Origin: Candidatus Dormiibacterota bacterium | GTDB lineage: Bacteria; Chloroflexota; Dormibacteria; Dormibacterales; Dormibacteraceae | DNA: 64,000 nt | Reading direction: 5' to 3' | NCBI GenBank assembly: GCA_003139695.1 | Contig: PLJM01000012.1 | Coordinates: 62,001 to 126,000, forward strand | Shown here: in pieces, positions 25,386 through 34,771 of the stretch | Numbering within the stretch: position 1 is the stretch's first letter | Layout: every line of letters begins with the position of its first letter | Notes under the pieces: generated by a model | The model's input: only the letters and a program-made list of their open reading frames with translations | Told to the model about the DNA's origin: nothing | Databases searched by the model: none | Translations under genes and position numbers: made by a program

Positions 25386-26840
25386 TCAGTTACGTGACCC
25401 GACCGCCGCGCTGGTTGCGCTGGTCTTCTTACGCAGGCCGAGGTTGAAAACGTAGTAAAGGACGGCGGTGATCACGAACCCGACGATAAAGGTGATGTCA
25501 CCGAAGTCCGGGTTGTTGGTCGGTATGGGGCCGACATACAGAGGGTAGACATTGGCGAAGAGCCACACCGGAATCACGAGTCCGGCGGCCATGGCCACGA
25601 CACCCTGCCAGCGGTTGTACCCCGTGTTGTAGAACATGCTCTCGTCGCCATAGTCGCCGCGGCGCAGCCAGTAGTCCACGAAGACCACCGCCAGCCAGGG
25701 CGCGATCCAGTAGCTGATCAATAGCAGGAAGGTCTCGTACTTGCTGCCTGGCGCGACCTGCGCCTGGAAGGCGATGCCGCCGATGAACCCGATCACTCCG
25801 ACGATGATTGCCAGCGCCGCGCGGCGCTGTCGCAGGTTCATGCCCATCTCCTTGATGCCAAGGGAGACGAGCGACATGGTGCCGCTGTAGATGTTGATCG
25901 CGTTCGCGGCCACCGCCCCGATCGCGATGCACAGCAAGGTCGGGTAGTAGACGACGTCGGGCATCGCGCGCTGCAGCTGAGCGGTGGGGATGCCACTCCA
26001 ATCGGTGCCGGGGACGGTGACCAACACCGCGCCAGCAAGCTCTAGGACGACGCACGAAAGGAAAACGCCGAAGCCCGCCCAGAACCCCACCATCCTCCGG
26101 TTCGACCCGGGCGCCATGTAGCGCGTGTAGTCAGCCGCGAACGGGTTCCAGCCGACCGCGTAGCCGAAGGCGGCAGTGAAGGCGAGCAGCCAGCCACCCG
26201 GTATCGGCGTCGGGCTGAAGCCGTAGTTGCCGTGCATGAAGATGAAGAAACAGGCGACGATGAAAACGGTCCCCAGCAGTGGCAGGGCGACGCGCTCGAA
26301 AACGTGGATCAGATTGTGCCCGAGCGTGGCGATGATCACCTGAACGACGACGATCACCAGGAAGGCCGCCCAGAAAGGCAGGCTCAGCGACGGGAGCAAT
26401 GCCTGCAAGGCGAAGGCGCCGCTGACGCTGTTGACGATGAACCAGCCGAAAGATGCAGTGAGGCCGTTCAGCGCGGCAGGCAGGATGTTGCCCAGAAAGC
26501 CAAACGCCCCACGGCTTTCGACCATCATCGGGACTCCGAACTTCGGGCCCCACGACGACAGGACTGCGTGCGAGATTGACCCGAGCGCGGTGCCGATGAT
26601 GATGGCGGTCGCCGCCTGCCAGAGGTTCAAGCCCAGGAATGCAACGGCGATGACGCCTATGAATACGGTTGCGAACTCAAGGTTTGGCGAGAGCCAGGTC
26701 CAGAACATCTGGATCGGCTTGCCGTGCCTCTCCTTCAAGGCGATGTATTCGACCCCGCCCGGCTCGATGGTGGCGACCTTCTCCCCGTAGTCGCCCTCAC
26801 GAACCGGGACGTGCTTTTCTACTTCTTCACTCGTCTGCAC
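25386..26840 (-). CDS. NCS1-family nucleobase/allantoin permease
   Basis: The 484-residue protein starts with GTG 26840 after an AGGGGGG site. It has twelve hydrophobic segments and NCS1 landmarks: TWLSPNLEFATVFIGV in helix 1, GNILPAALNGLTASFGWF, FAADYTRYMAPGSNRR in the loop after helix 6 and WIAPWLAVVFVDYW. NCS1 carriers take up cytosine, uracil, hydantoins, allantoin or purines with sodium or protons. Divergent from the codA-like gene and upstream of the cyclase and hydroxylase genes, it probably imports the starting nucleobase. Confidence 0.92.
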   Translation of the reverse strand: MQTSEEVEKHVPVREGDYGEKVATIEPGGVEYIALKERHGKPIQMFWTWLSPNLEFATVFIGVIAVAFLGLNLWQAATAIIIGTALGSISHAVLSSWGPKFGVPMMVESRGAFGFLGNILPAALNGLTASFGWFIVNSVSGAFALQALLPSLSLPFWAAFLVIVVVQVIIATLGHNLIHVFERVALPLLGTVFIVACFFIFMHGNYGFSPTPIPGGWLLAFTAAFGYAVGWNPFAADYTRYMAPGSNRRMVGFWAGFGVFLSCVVLELAGAVLVTVPGTDWSGIPTAQLQRAMPDVVYYPTLLCIAIGAVAANAINIYSGTMSLVSLGIKEMGMNLRQRRAALAIIVGVIGFIGGIAFQAQVAPGSKYETFLLLISYWIAPWLAVVFVDYWLRRGDYGDESMFYNTGYNRWQGVVAMAAGLVIPVWLFANVYPLYVGPIPTNNPDFGDITFIVGFVITAVLYYVFNLGLRKKTSATSAAVGSRN

Positions 26841-26896
26841 AGACCATCCCCCCTTAGACAAACCGGCCGTGTTCGTTCCGAAGTTTAGGTCTCTGT

Positions 26897-26902
26897 TAGC
26901 CT
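26897..26902 (+). promoter_or_regulatory. leaderless -10 element of the cytosine deaminase operon
   Basis: TAGCCT lies exactly 7 bp before ATG 26910, with no Shine-Dalgarno sequence. It sits in the 69-bp divergent gap between the permease and the deaminase. Confidence 0.45.
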
Positions 26903-26909
26903 CCTGTCG

Positions 26910-28184
26910 ATGCTCGATTTGCTCCTGACCGGCGCCCGCCTCCCAGGGCAGACTGCAACTCGGCAGATCGGGATTCGGGACGGGCTGATAGCTGAACCCG
27001 AGGCTGAGGCCCGCCAGGTCATGGATCTCGGCGGCGCCCTGGTCACGCCGGCCCTGGTCGAGCCCCACATCCACCTCGATGCGGTGCTCACCGTCGGGGA
27101 GCCGCGCCACAACCTTTCTGGCTCTCTGGTCGAGGGCATCGCCATCTGGGCCGAGCGAGGGCCGCTACTCAGCGTCGATGACGTCAAGCGCCGCGTCCGC
27201 ACTGTGCTGCGCTGGCAGCTGGCGAACGGCGTCCAGTTCGTCCGCAGCCACGTGGACGTCTGCGACCCGGAGCTGCGCGCGGTTCGCGCGCTGATCGAGC
27301 TGCGTGAAGAGATCGGCGACCAGATGGAGCTGCAGCTCGTGGCCTTTCCGCAGCAGGGCATCATGTCGTTCGACGGCGGCGAAGATTTGATGCGCCGCGC
27401 CGTCGACATGGGGGTCGACGTGGTGGGCGCCATCCCACACTTCGAGCTGACGCGCGAGTACGGCGAACGCTCTGTCAAGTTCGCAATGGCGCTCGCGGCC
27501 GACAAAGGCTTGCGAGTCGACATCCACTGCGACGAGACGGACGACGATCACTCGCGGTTCGTCGAGGTGATGGCCGCGGAGACCATCCGGCTCGGGATGG
27601 GCGGCCGCGTCACCGCGAGCCACACCACGGCCATGCACTCCTACAACAACTCCTACGCCAACAAGGTGATCAACAACCTGAAGCGAGCGAAGATGCACAT
27701 GGTCACCAACCCGTTGGACAACTCGACGCTGCAGGGGCGCTTTGACGGCTATCCCATCCGCCGCGGCCATACCCGATTCAAGGAGCTCCTGGCGGCAGGC
27801 GTCAACACCTGCATCGGCCATGACTCGGTCATGGATCCCTGGTACCCGCTCGGCTATGGCGATCCGCTGCAGGCTGCCTTCGTGCTCGCCCACTATGGGC
27901 AGATGTCCGGCCACGACGAGCTGACCACGCTGATCGACATGATCACCAAGAACCCTGCAAGCGCTCTCGGCCTGGAGGGTTACGGGCTCGAGCCGGGCTG
28001 CCGGGCCGACCTCTGCGTCTTTGCGGCGCCGACTGAGATGGACGCCATCCGGCTGGTCGCACCACGCAAGCTCGTGCTGCGCGGCGGGAAGATCGTGGCG
28101 CGCACGGAACCCGCCCAGACAACGGTGGTCTGGGACGGTCGCGAGGAAGCGGTCAACTTCCTCAAACCGTCCGCCTCGACATGA
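26910..28184 (+). CDS. codA: cytosine deaminase-like amidohydrolase
   Basis: The 424-residue enzyme has the metal-dependent amidohydrolase barrel with PHIHLDAV (HxH ligands, about residues 52-59), FVRSHVDVCD, HCDETDDDHS (catalytic His and Glu), ASHTTAMHSYNN and GHDSVMDPWYPLG, matching CodA throughout. It converts cytosine, or a related aminopyrimidine or isoguanine, to uracil and ammonia. First gene of a four-gene plus-strand operon (DUF3830, M20 peptidase, allantoinase). Uracil formed here would feed the hydroxylase and barbiturase encoded to the left. Confidence 0.92.
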   Translation: MLDLLLTGARLPGQTATRQIGIRDGLIAEPEAEARQVMDLGGALVTPALVEPHIHLDAVLTVGEPRHNLSGSLVEGIAIWAERGPLLSVDDVKRRVRTVLRWQLANGVQFVRSHVDVCDPELRAVRALIELREEIGDQMELQLVAFPQQGIMSFDGGEDLMRRAVDMGVDVVGAIPHFELTREYGERSVKFAMALAADKGLRVDIHCDETDDDHSRFVEVMAAETIRLGMGGRVTASHTTAMHSYNNSYANKVINNLKRAKMHMVTNPLDNSTLQGRFDGYPIRRGHTRFKELLAAGVNTCIGHDSVMDPWYPLGYGDPLQAAFVLAHYGQMSGHDELTTLIDMITKNPASALGLEGYGLEPGCRADLCVFAAPTEMDAIRLVAPRKLVLRGGKIVARTEPAQTTVVWDGREEAVNFLKPSAST

Positions 28185-28597
28185 TCGCAATAGTTGTCGC
28201 GGACCTTCGGTTCCTCGCTCGCCTGGAGACTGAGAAAGCGCCAAAGACCACCGCCAGGTTCCGCGCGATGCTGCCGCTCAAAGCAAAGATCCTCCAGGCG
28301 CGATGGAGCGGAGAGGCGGCCTGGATACCCTTCGGCGATCTCAACCTCGACCTCGGCTTTGAGAACCACACCAGCTACCCCGCTTCCGGCCACCTGCTCC
28401 TGTATCCAGGAGGGGTGAGCGAGACCGAGATCCTCTTTCCTTATGGCTCGACCATGTTCGCGAGCAAGGCCGGCCAGCTGGCCGGCAATCACTTCGCCAC
28501 GATCTACGAAGGCAACGATCAGCTCGCCGCGCTCGGGCACCTGGTCGTCTGGGAGGGCGCACAGGACGTCACGTTCGAGGAACGCGGCGGCGACTGA
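28181..28597 (+). CDS. DUF3830-family cyclophilin-like protein
   Basis: The 138-residue protein starts in an ATGA overlap with the codA stop. It shows the DUF3830 pattern: AWIPFGDLNLDLGFENHTSYPASGHLL is its central block, followed by TEILFPYGSTMFASKAGQLAGNHFATI. The fold is cyclophilin-like by family description; no function is established. The tight coupling to cytosine deaminase and to an M20 amidohydrolase suggests a role on a ureido or pyrimidine intermediate, as enzyme or binding protein. Confidence 0.85.
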   Translation: MIAIVVADLRFLARLETEKAPKTTARFRAMLPLKAKILQARWSGEAAWIPFGDLNLDLGFENHTSYPASGHLLLYPGGVSETEILFPYGSTMFASKAGQLAGNHFATIYEGNDQLAALGHLVVWEGAQDVTFEERGGD

Positions 28598-28604
28598 TCG
28601 CCGG

Positions 28605-29834
28605 ATGCAGGATTCATCAGCCGAGGCGGCCATGAAGCGGCTCGACATCCTCGGTGCGATCAGCGAGGAACCAGACAGGCTGACCCGTCAGTTCGCAGGC
28701 GAGGCGATGCAGCGCGCGCACGACGAGGTGGCGGAATGGATGCGGCAGGCGGGCATGGTCGTGCGGCACGACCACATCGGCAACCTGCGCGGGCGCTACG
28801 AGAGCGACACCGCCGGCACGCACACGCTCATCATCGGCTCGCACCTCGACACCGTCCGCGACGCCGGCAGATATGACGGACCGCTCGGAGTGATGGTCGG
28901 CATCGCCGCGGTGCACCGGCTGCACGATCTCGAGAAACGGCTGCCGTTCGCAATCGAGGTCGTCGCCTTCGCAGACGAGGAGGGGCTGCGGTTCAGCTCG
29001 ACGTACCTGGGGAGCCGGGCGATGGCAGGCACGTTCGACCGCGCCGACCTGGACCGAACCGACGCGGAAGGCACAACGATGGCCGAAGCGATCGCCACCT
29101 TCGGCGGTGACCCGTCGCGAATTGGCGAAGACGCGTGGCAGGGCGGCACGCTTCTCGGCTACGTCGAGGTTCACATCGAGCAGGGGCCTGTGCTCGAACG
29201 CCTTGGCGTGCCTTTGGGCGTCGTGACAGCGATCGCGGGGCAGGCTCGTTACGAGATCACGTACACGGGCGAGGCCGGGCACGCAGGCACCGTCCCGATG
29301 CGGGGTCGCCGCGACGCGCTGGCCGCAGCGGCGGAGTTCGTGCTCGCCGTCGAACGCGACGCCGAGTCACACGATGGCGTCGTCGCCACCGTCGGCCAGC
29401 TCAGCGTTTATCCGGGTGCATCCAACGTCATTCCGGGTGAAGTTGCGCTCAGCCTCGACCTGAGGCATCCCAACGAAGCCATCCGCGTCGAGAGCACCCG
29501 CCGGATTCTCGAGCGCGCGCGTGAGATCGCGGCTCGCCGCGGTGTCACAACGCGCACCGAGCAGCTGAGCGACCACTCGTCAGTGCCTTGCTCACCTCGC
29601 TTGCTGGCGTTGCTGGCAAAAGCCGTCGAAGCGGGGGGAATGACACCGGAACTTCTGCCAAGCGGCGCCGGCCACGACGGCGTCCCGATGTCGGCGCTGA
29701 CCGACGTGGCGATGCTCTTCGTGCGCTGCAAGGGCGGCATCAGCCACAACCCGGCGGAGTCGGTCACCACCGAGGATGTGTCAGTGTCGATCAACGTGCT
29801 GAGCCGCTTCCTGGAGCTGCTCGCCAAAGCATGA
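28605..29834 (+). CDS. M20-family allantoate amidohydrolase / N-carbamoyl amino acid hydrolase
   Basis: The 409-residue dizinc hydrolase has GSHLDTVRDAGRYDGPLGV (about residues 74-92), DEEGLRFSSTYLGSRAMAG, EVHIEQGP and a dimerisation domain with YTGEAGHAGTVPM, ending with SGAGHDGVPM. These identify the allantoate amidohydrolase/beta-ureidopropionase/hydantoinase-carbamoylase group. Its ATG 28605 lies 7 bp after the DUF3830 stop and its stop overlaps the allantoinase ATG. With allantoinase next door, allantoate to ureidoglycolate is the best guess; N-carbamoyl-beta-alanine is the alternative. Confidence 0.9.
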   Translation: MQDSSAEAAMKRLDILGAISEEPDRLTRQFAGEAMQRAHDEVAEWMRQAGMVVRHDHIGNLRGRYESDTAGTHTLIIGSHLDTVRDAGRYDGPLGVMVGIAAVHRLHDLEKRLPFAIEVVAFADEEGLRFSSTYLGSRAMAGTFDRADLDRTDAEGTTMAEAIATFGGDPSRIGEDAWQGGTLLGYVEVHIEQGPVLERLGVPLGVVTAIAGQARYEITYTGEAGHAGTVPMRGRRDALAAAAEFVLAVERDAESHDGVVATVGQLSVYPGASNVIPGEVALSLDLRHPNEAIRVESTRRILERAREIAARRGVTTRTEQLSDHSSVPCSPRLLALLAKAVEAGGMTPELLPSGAGHDGVPMSALTDVAMLFVRCKGGISHNPAESVTTEDVSVSINVLSRFLELLAKA

Positions 29835-31132
29835 TCATTCGCGGCGGCACCGTCGTGACCTCTCGCGGGGTCGAGAAAGCCGACATCGCGATTGCCGGAG
29901 AGCAGATCAAGGCAGTGGGACGAAACCTCGCCGATGATGGCGAAGAGATCGACGCATCAGGCCTGCACGTGTTTCCAGGCGGCATCGATTCGCACGTCCA
30001 CTTCAATGAGCCTGGTCGGACGCAGTGGGAGGACATCGCGCACGGGTCGGCGGCGCTCGCCGCGGGAGGCTATACGAGCTTCATCGACATGCCTCTCAAC
30101 AACCTGCCCGTGACCACCGATGTCGCGGCGTTCGACCTCAAGCTCGAGGCGATGAAACGCTCGTCGAAAGTCGACTTCGGACTGTGGGCAGGGCTGGTGC
30201 CCGGCAATCTCGACCAGCTGGAACCGCTGGTACGGCGTGGGGTCATGGGCTTCAAGGCGTTCATGTGCCCGAGCGGGATCGACGAGTTCCCCGCGAGCGA
30301 CCTCAACACCATCCGCGAGGGCATGAAGCGAATCGAGGCCCTCGACTCGATCCTCCTGGTCCACGCGGAGGACCCCGCGCACCTCCTCGAGCCCACGGGG
30401 ACCGGAGCCCTCGACTTCATCCGCTCGCGGCCTCCCGACGCGGAGTGGTCGGCGATCGCCCAAGCGATCGAACTGGCGGACTCGACCGGTTGCCGGCTGC
30501 ACGTGGTGCACGTGAGCACCGCTCGCGGGTTGGATCTGATCCGCGAGGCCCAGGAAAAAGGTCTCGACGTCAGCGGCGAGACCTGCCCCCACTACCTCCT
30601 GTACACAATGGAGGACCTTCAGCGACTTGGAGGCGTTGCCAAATGCGCGCCTCCATTTCGGACTGCCGCCGATCGCGAGGCCCTCTGGACGGCGCCGATG
30701 GTCGTCTCGGACCACTCGCCGAGCACCCTCGACCTGAAACGCGGTGACGACTTCTCGAAGATCTGGGGCGGAATCTCGGGCTGCCAGTCGACGCGGCAGC
30801 TATTGCTGGCCAAAAACCGTCTCGATCTTGCCGGCGTGGCCGCGGTGACGTCGACCAACATCGCACGCCGCTTCGGCCTGGGAGGCAAAGGCGACGTCGC
30901 GAACGCATACGACGCCGATCTCTGGCTGGTGGACCTGCAGGAAAGCAGCACATTGAACGCGGTCGACCTGCTCTACCGCAATCCGTTCAGCGCGCACGAA
31001 GGCCAGCCCATCCGGGGCCGCACCGTACGCACGCTGGTTCGCGGCCAGACCGTCCTCGTCGACGGCAAACCGGCGACGGCGCCGATCGGGCGCTTGCTCA
31101 GGCCTTCAGGAGACGCCGCGCCGCCGCGCTGA
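29831..31132 (+). CDS. allB: allantoinase
   Basis: The 433-residue cyclic amidohydrolase starts at ATG 29831 (ATGA overlap). Motifs: GGIDSHVHFNEPGRTQWED (HxH), GFKAFMCPSG with the carbamylated lysine, LHVVHVSTARG, GETCPHYL and SDHSPS with the metal-binding Asp. This is the AllB pattern rather than dihydropyrimidinase. It opens the hydantoin ring of S-allantoin to allantoate, the step after the uricase/HIU/OHCU enzymes encoded on the opposite strand. It overlaps the convergent deaminase gene by 35 bp. Confidence 0.93.
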   Translation: MIIRGGTVVTSRGVEKADIAIAGEQIKAVGRNLADDGEEIDASGLHVFPGGIDSHVHFNEPGRTQWEDIAHGSAALAAGGYTSFIDMPLNNLPVTTDVAAFDLKLEAMKRSSKVDFGLWAGLVPGNLDQLEPLVRRGVMGFKAFMCPSGIDEFPASDLNTIREGMKRIEALDSILLVHAEDPAHLLEPTGTGALDFIRSRPPDAEWSAIAQAIELADSTGCRLHVVHVSTARGLDLIREAQEKGLDVSGETCPHYLLYTMEDLQRLGGVAKCAPPFRTAADREALWTAPMVVSDHSPSTLDLKRGDDFSKIWGGISGCQSTRQLLLAKNRLDLAGVAAVTSTNIARRFGLGGKGDVANAYDADLWLVDLQESSTLNAVDLLYRNPFSAHEGQPIRGRTVRTLVRGQTVLVDGKPATAPIGRLLRPSGDAAPPR

Positions 31133-32450
31133 GCTCGCGCGCGATCTCATCCTCGTCTGCGGTCAGGAGGCGGCCGTCGCGCACGACCACCGCTCCGTTC
31201 ACCACGACGGCCGCGGCGCGAGCAGGAGGCGCCAGCGCAAGGCCGGCGAGCGGGTCGCGCACGCCTGCGTGCCCCAGGTCATCAACACGAAAGAAGGCGA
31301 CGTCCGCGCACTTCCCAACCTCGAGCGTGCCGCAGTCGTCGCGTCCCAAGCACGCGGCGCCTCCAGCCGTCGCCAGCCGCCACGCGGCGCGCGTGTCGAG
31401 GGCGGTGGGAGCGTCGGCGCGGCCCATCATCGCGGCTCGCGCCCGCGCCAGGTAAATCGCCTGGTGCACCTCCATCGCGAGGTTGGCATCCTCGTTGCTG
31501 GCCGACCCGTCGACGCCGAGGCCGACCCGAGCACCGGCCTTCACCAAATCCTCGACGCGACAGGCGCCGGCACCGAGCCGCATATTGCTCGAGGGACAGT
31601 GGGCGATCCCGGTCCTCGACTCGGCCACGCGGTCGACCTCGACGTCGCTCAGGTGGATCCCGTGCGCGTACCAGACATCGTCGCCGGACCAACCGAGGTC
31701 CTCCATCAGCTCCATCGGACGGCGTCCGAATCGCTCGACACAGAACTTCTCTTCGTCCAGCGTCTCGGCCACGTGCGTGTGCAGACGCACGCCGTACTTG
31801 CGGGCCAGGGCGGCAGAGTCGCGCATCAGCTGAGGCGTCACCGAGAAGGGTGAGCAAGGCGCCACTGCGACGCGGCACATCGAGCCGGCGCTTGCATCGT
31901 GAAAACGCTTGATCATTTCCTCGGTATCGGCGAGGATGCGGTCCTCATCCTCGACGGCGATGTCAGGCGGCAGGCCGCCTTTCGATTCGCCGAGCGACAT
32001 CGATCCGCGACACGGGTGGAAGCGCAGGCCCAGCTCGGATGCGCAGCCCACAAGAGTCTCGAAGATGCCGGTCGCGCCGGCGGGAAAGACATAGTGGTGG
32101 TCCGCCGACAGGGTGCACCCCGACAGCAAGAGCTTCGCCATCGCCGCCCTTGCGGCGGCTCGCACGATTTCCGCGTCGATGCGTGCCCACACGGGGTACA
32201 GGGCGCGCAACCATTCGAACAGCGTGCCGTCGGGCTCATAGCCGCGGGTCGCCCACTGATACATGTGGTCGTGGGCGTTGACGAGCCCAGGCATGGCGAC
32301 GCAGTTGCGCAGGTCGAGGGTCTCGTCGGCGACCGGAGGCGTTCCCGATCCGATCTCTGCGATCACGCCATCGCGCGCCAGCAACCAGCCACCCTCCAGC
32401 TCGGCGGAGCCGGTAAACAGCAGCGCGGCCCTCAGGGCCAGTGTCGTCAA
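31098..32450 (-). CDS. 8-oxoguanine/guanine-type deaminase (AtzB/TrzN-like amidohydrolase)
   Basis: The 450-residue enzyme (TTG start overlapping the upstream stop) has NAHDHMYQW (HxH), HPCRGSMSLGESKGGLPPD, HTHVAETLDEEKF, YAHGIHLSD and LGVDGSASNED. The SMSLGESxGGLPPD block is typical of 8-oxoguanine deaminases, close relatives of hydroxy-atrazine hydrolases. It is the last gene of the purine operon, after xanthine dehydrogenase; deamination of guanine or 8-oxoguanine would give xanthine or urate and feed the same route. Confidence 0.85.
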   Translation of the reverse strand: MTTLALRAALLFTGSAELEGGWLLARDGVIAEIGSGTPPVADETLDLRNCVAMPGLVNAHDHMYQWATRGYEPDGTLFEWLRALYPVWARIDAEIVRAAARAAMAKLLLSGCTLSADHHYVFPAGATGIFETLVGCASELGLRFHPCRGSMSLGESKGGLPPDIAVEDEDRILADTEEMIKRFHDASAGSMCRVAVAPCSPFSVTPQLMRDSAALARKYGVRLHTHVAETLDEEKFCVERFGRRPMELMEDLGWSGDDVWYAHGIHLSDVEVDRVAESRTGIAHCPSSNMRLGAGACRVEDLVKAGARVGLGVDGSASNEDANLAMEVHQAIYLARARAAMMGRADAPTALDTRAAWRLATAGGAACLGRDDCGTLEVGKCADVAFFRVDDLGHAGVRDPLAGLALAPPARAAAVVVNGAVVVRDGRLLTADEDEIARELSAAARRLLKA

Positions 32451-34771
32451 CTCGGAAGGGGCGACGTATCGACTATGTCGTGGGGACGGACCGGTGCGCG
32501 CGACAACGGCCGTCCCGTCGCTGCGCGGATGGCCGCGACGATCGCCGGGCCGGAGGAGATGGTCGGTGGCTCGCCAACACCTTTGAGCCCGTAAGGCGAG
32601 TGCGGGTCGCCCAGCTCCAGGATCTGCATGCGCAACGGCGGCATATCGAGGATCGTCGGCAGCAGGTAGTCGGTGAACGAGGCATTGCGGATGACCCCGT
32701 CCTTGACCTGGATCTCCTCCATCAGGGCCAGGCCCAGGCCCTGCGCGGCTCCCCCCTCCAGCTGGCCCTCGACCGCCTGCGGGTTGATGGCCTTGCCGAC
32801 GTCCTGCGCGGTGGCCAGCTCGACCACCTTGACCAGCCCCAGCTCGGTGTCGACATCGACGACGGCGCGGTGTGCGGCGAACGCGTATTGAAGGTGGGCA
32901 TCGGCCTGGCCGGTTTCCGGATCCAGGGGGGCTGTCCGCCGCGGGTGGAACTCGCGTGTCTCCTCGATCACCTCCTCTCCCAGCAATGTCGCGAGGTGGA
33001 CGACGACCGCGCCATCGGCTGAGACGATGGCGTCGTTTTCCAATCGTCGACCATCACCGGCGTCAGCGGACAGGCCTCCCATCTCCGACTGAGCGAGGCT
33101 GAGAACGCGCTCTCGCACCGCTTCGCACGCGGCTTTCACAGCGCCTCCGGTGACATAGGTTTGGCGAGAGGCGGACGATGACCCGGCGGAACCGACCGCG
33201 GTATCAGCGTCGAGCACCACCACATCGCTGACCCCGAGCTCAGTGCCCGCGATCTGCGCCTGCACCGTCACGAGCCCTTGCCCCACCTCAGCGCTGGCTG
33301 TGTGCACCTCGACCCGCGGCCGCCCGCCGACCACTGACAGCCTGACCCTTGCGGTCGAGTAGTCGTTGAAGCCCTCCGAGTAGCCGATGTTCTTGAAGCC
33401 GACCGCGTAGCCGACGCCGCGCTTCACCCCTTCCCCATGAGTCGTGTTCGAGACGCCACCCGGCATCTCGGTCAAATCAACAGGGTCGCTCGTGGTTGCG
33501 GGCGGCAGCGCAACATCACGCACCCGGCGTAGCAGGTCCGCCACCGGGACGGGGCCCTCCACCACCTGCCCTGTCACCATCGAGCTGCCAGTCTTCATCG
33601 CATTGCGGATGCGGAGCTCGACCGGGTCCATGCTCAGGGCAGCCGCAAGCTTGTCCATCTGAGCCTCGTGTGCGTAGCAGTTCTGGACCGAGCCGAACCC
33701 CCGCATCGCGCCGCATGGCGGATTGTTCGTGTAGACGACCCAGCCGTCGATCGTCGCGTTCGGACATTCGTAGGGGCCGACCGCGAAGCAGCATGCGTTG
33801 GCGATCACCGCGGTCGAGCTCGATGCGTAGGCGCCGCCATCGAGGAGGATTCGCGCCTTGACGTAGACAAGCTTGCCGTCGCGCGTCGCGCCGTGCTCGT
33901 AGCGGAGCCGCCCGGGATGACGGTGGACGTGGCCGACAAACGACTCGGGGCGAGAGTAGGCGATCTTCACGGGCCGTCCGGTGCGCAACGCGAGCATGCA
34001 TGCGTGGGCTTGCATCGAAAGGTCCTCGCGAGCGCCGAACGCTCCGCCGACGCCGGCCAGGGTCAACCGGACTTTTTCGCGTGACAGAGCCAGGCACTCG
34101 GCCAGCTGGTCGCGGTCGATGTGCAGCCACTGCGTCGCGATGTAGAGGTCGACGCCGCCCTGGCCGTCCGGGATCGCAAGACCGGACTCCGGACCAAGAG
34201 GCGCCTGGTCCTGCATGCCGATCTCGTACTCGCCGGTCACGACCACTTCGGCGCGCGCGTTCTGGTCTCCGTGCCTGATCCTCACCTGGCGAGTGACGTT
34301 GCCGCCTTCGTGCAGCGACGGAGCATCCGGAGTCAGCGCGAGCTCGGGATCGGTAAGGGGAACGAGCACCTGGTAGTCGACTTGAACCTTGTGCGCCGCG
34401 CGGCGAGCCTCCTCAGGGCTGTCCGCCGCCACCAGCGCGACGGCCTCGCCCCAATAACGCGCTACGTCGAAAGCGAGCACCGGCTGGTCGGGTATCTCGA
34501 GGCCGTAAACCTTGCGACCGGGCACGTCCTCGTGGGTGAGCACCGCTCGAACTCCCGGTGAGGCGAGTGCCTCGCTCGCGTCGATCGACCCGATTCGCGC
34601 GTAGGGATGCGGGCTGCGCACGGTCGCGCCCCACAGCATTCCCTCCACCTGCAGGTCGGACGAATAAGGGAAGTCGCCCTTCACCTTGAGGACCGCATCG
34701 GGTCTCTGTACGGAGTCTCCGACGCGGCCAGTTACCGGCGTGCGAGGTGCGAGGCGCGGGTGTTCGGTCAT
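32447..34771 (-). CDS. xanthine dehydrogenase molybdenum-binding subunit
   Basis: The 774-residue subunit has the hammerhead domain (KGDFPYSSDLQVEGMLWG, SPHPYARI) and the molybdopterin domain with LAGVGGAFGAREDLSMQ and PCGAMRGFGSVQ, plus the C-terminal GVGEPP with catalytic glutamate. It belongs to the PucD/XdhA-type branch and differs from the CoxL-like subunit at 21009. In an operon with uricase it should oxidise hypoxanthine and xanthine to urate. It overlaps the FeS gene (ATGA) and the deaminase gene. Confidence 0.93.
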   Translation of the reverse strand: MTEHPRLAPRTPVTGRVGDSVQRPDAVLKVKGDFPYSSDLQVEGMLWGATVRSPHPYARIGSIDASEALASPGVRAVLTHEDVPGRKVYGLEIPDQPVLAFDVARYWGEAVALVAADSPEEARRAAHKVQVDYQVLVPLTDPELALTPDAPSLHEGGNVTRQVRIRHGDQNARAEVVVTGEYEIGMQDQAPLGPESGLAIPDGQGGVDLYIATQWLHIDRDQLAECLALSREKVRLTLAGVGGAFGAREDLSMQAHACMLALRTGRPVKIAYSRPESFVGHVHRHPGRLRYEHGATRDGKLVYVKARILLDGGAYASSSTAVIANACCFAVGPYECPNATIDGWVVYTNNPPCGAMRGFGSVQNCYAHEAQMDKLAAALSMDPVELRIRNAMKTGSSMVTGQVVEGPVPVADLLRRVRDVALPPATTSDPVDLTEMPGGVSNTTHGEGVKRGVGYAVGFKNIGYSEGFNDYSTARVRLSVVGGRPRVEVHTASAEVGQGLVTVQAQIAGTELGVSDVVVLDADTAVGSAGSSSASRQTYVTGGAVKAACEAVRERVLSLAQSEMGGLSADAGDGRRLENDAIVSADGAVVVHLATLLGEEVIEETREFHPRRTAPLDPETGQADAHLQYAFAAHRAVVDVDTELGLVKVVELATAQDVGKAINPQAVEGQLEGGAAQGLGLALMEEIQVKDGVIRNASFTDYLLPTILDMPPLRMQILELGDPHSPYGLKGVGEPPTISSGPAIVAAIRAATGRPLSRAPVRPHDIVDTSPLPS

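Noticed and set aside
29831..31132. Dihydropyrimidinase/hydantoinase instead of allantoinase
   Set aside because: HVHFNEPGRT and the uricase/OHCU context fit AllB better, though the substrate is not proven.
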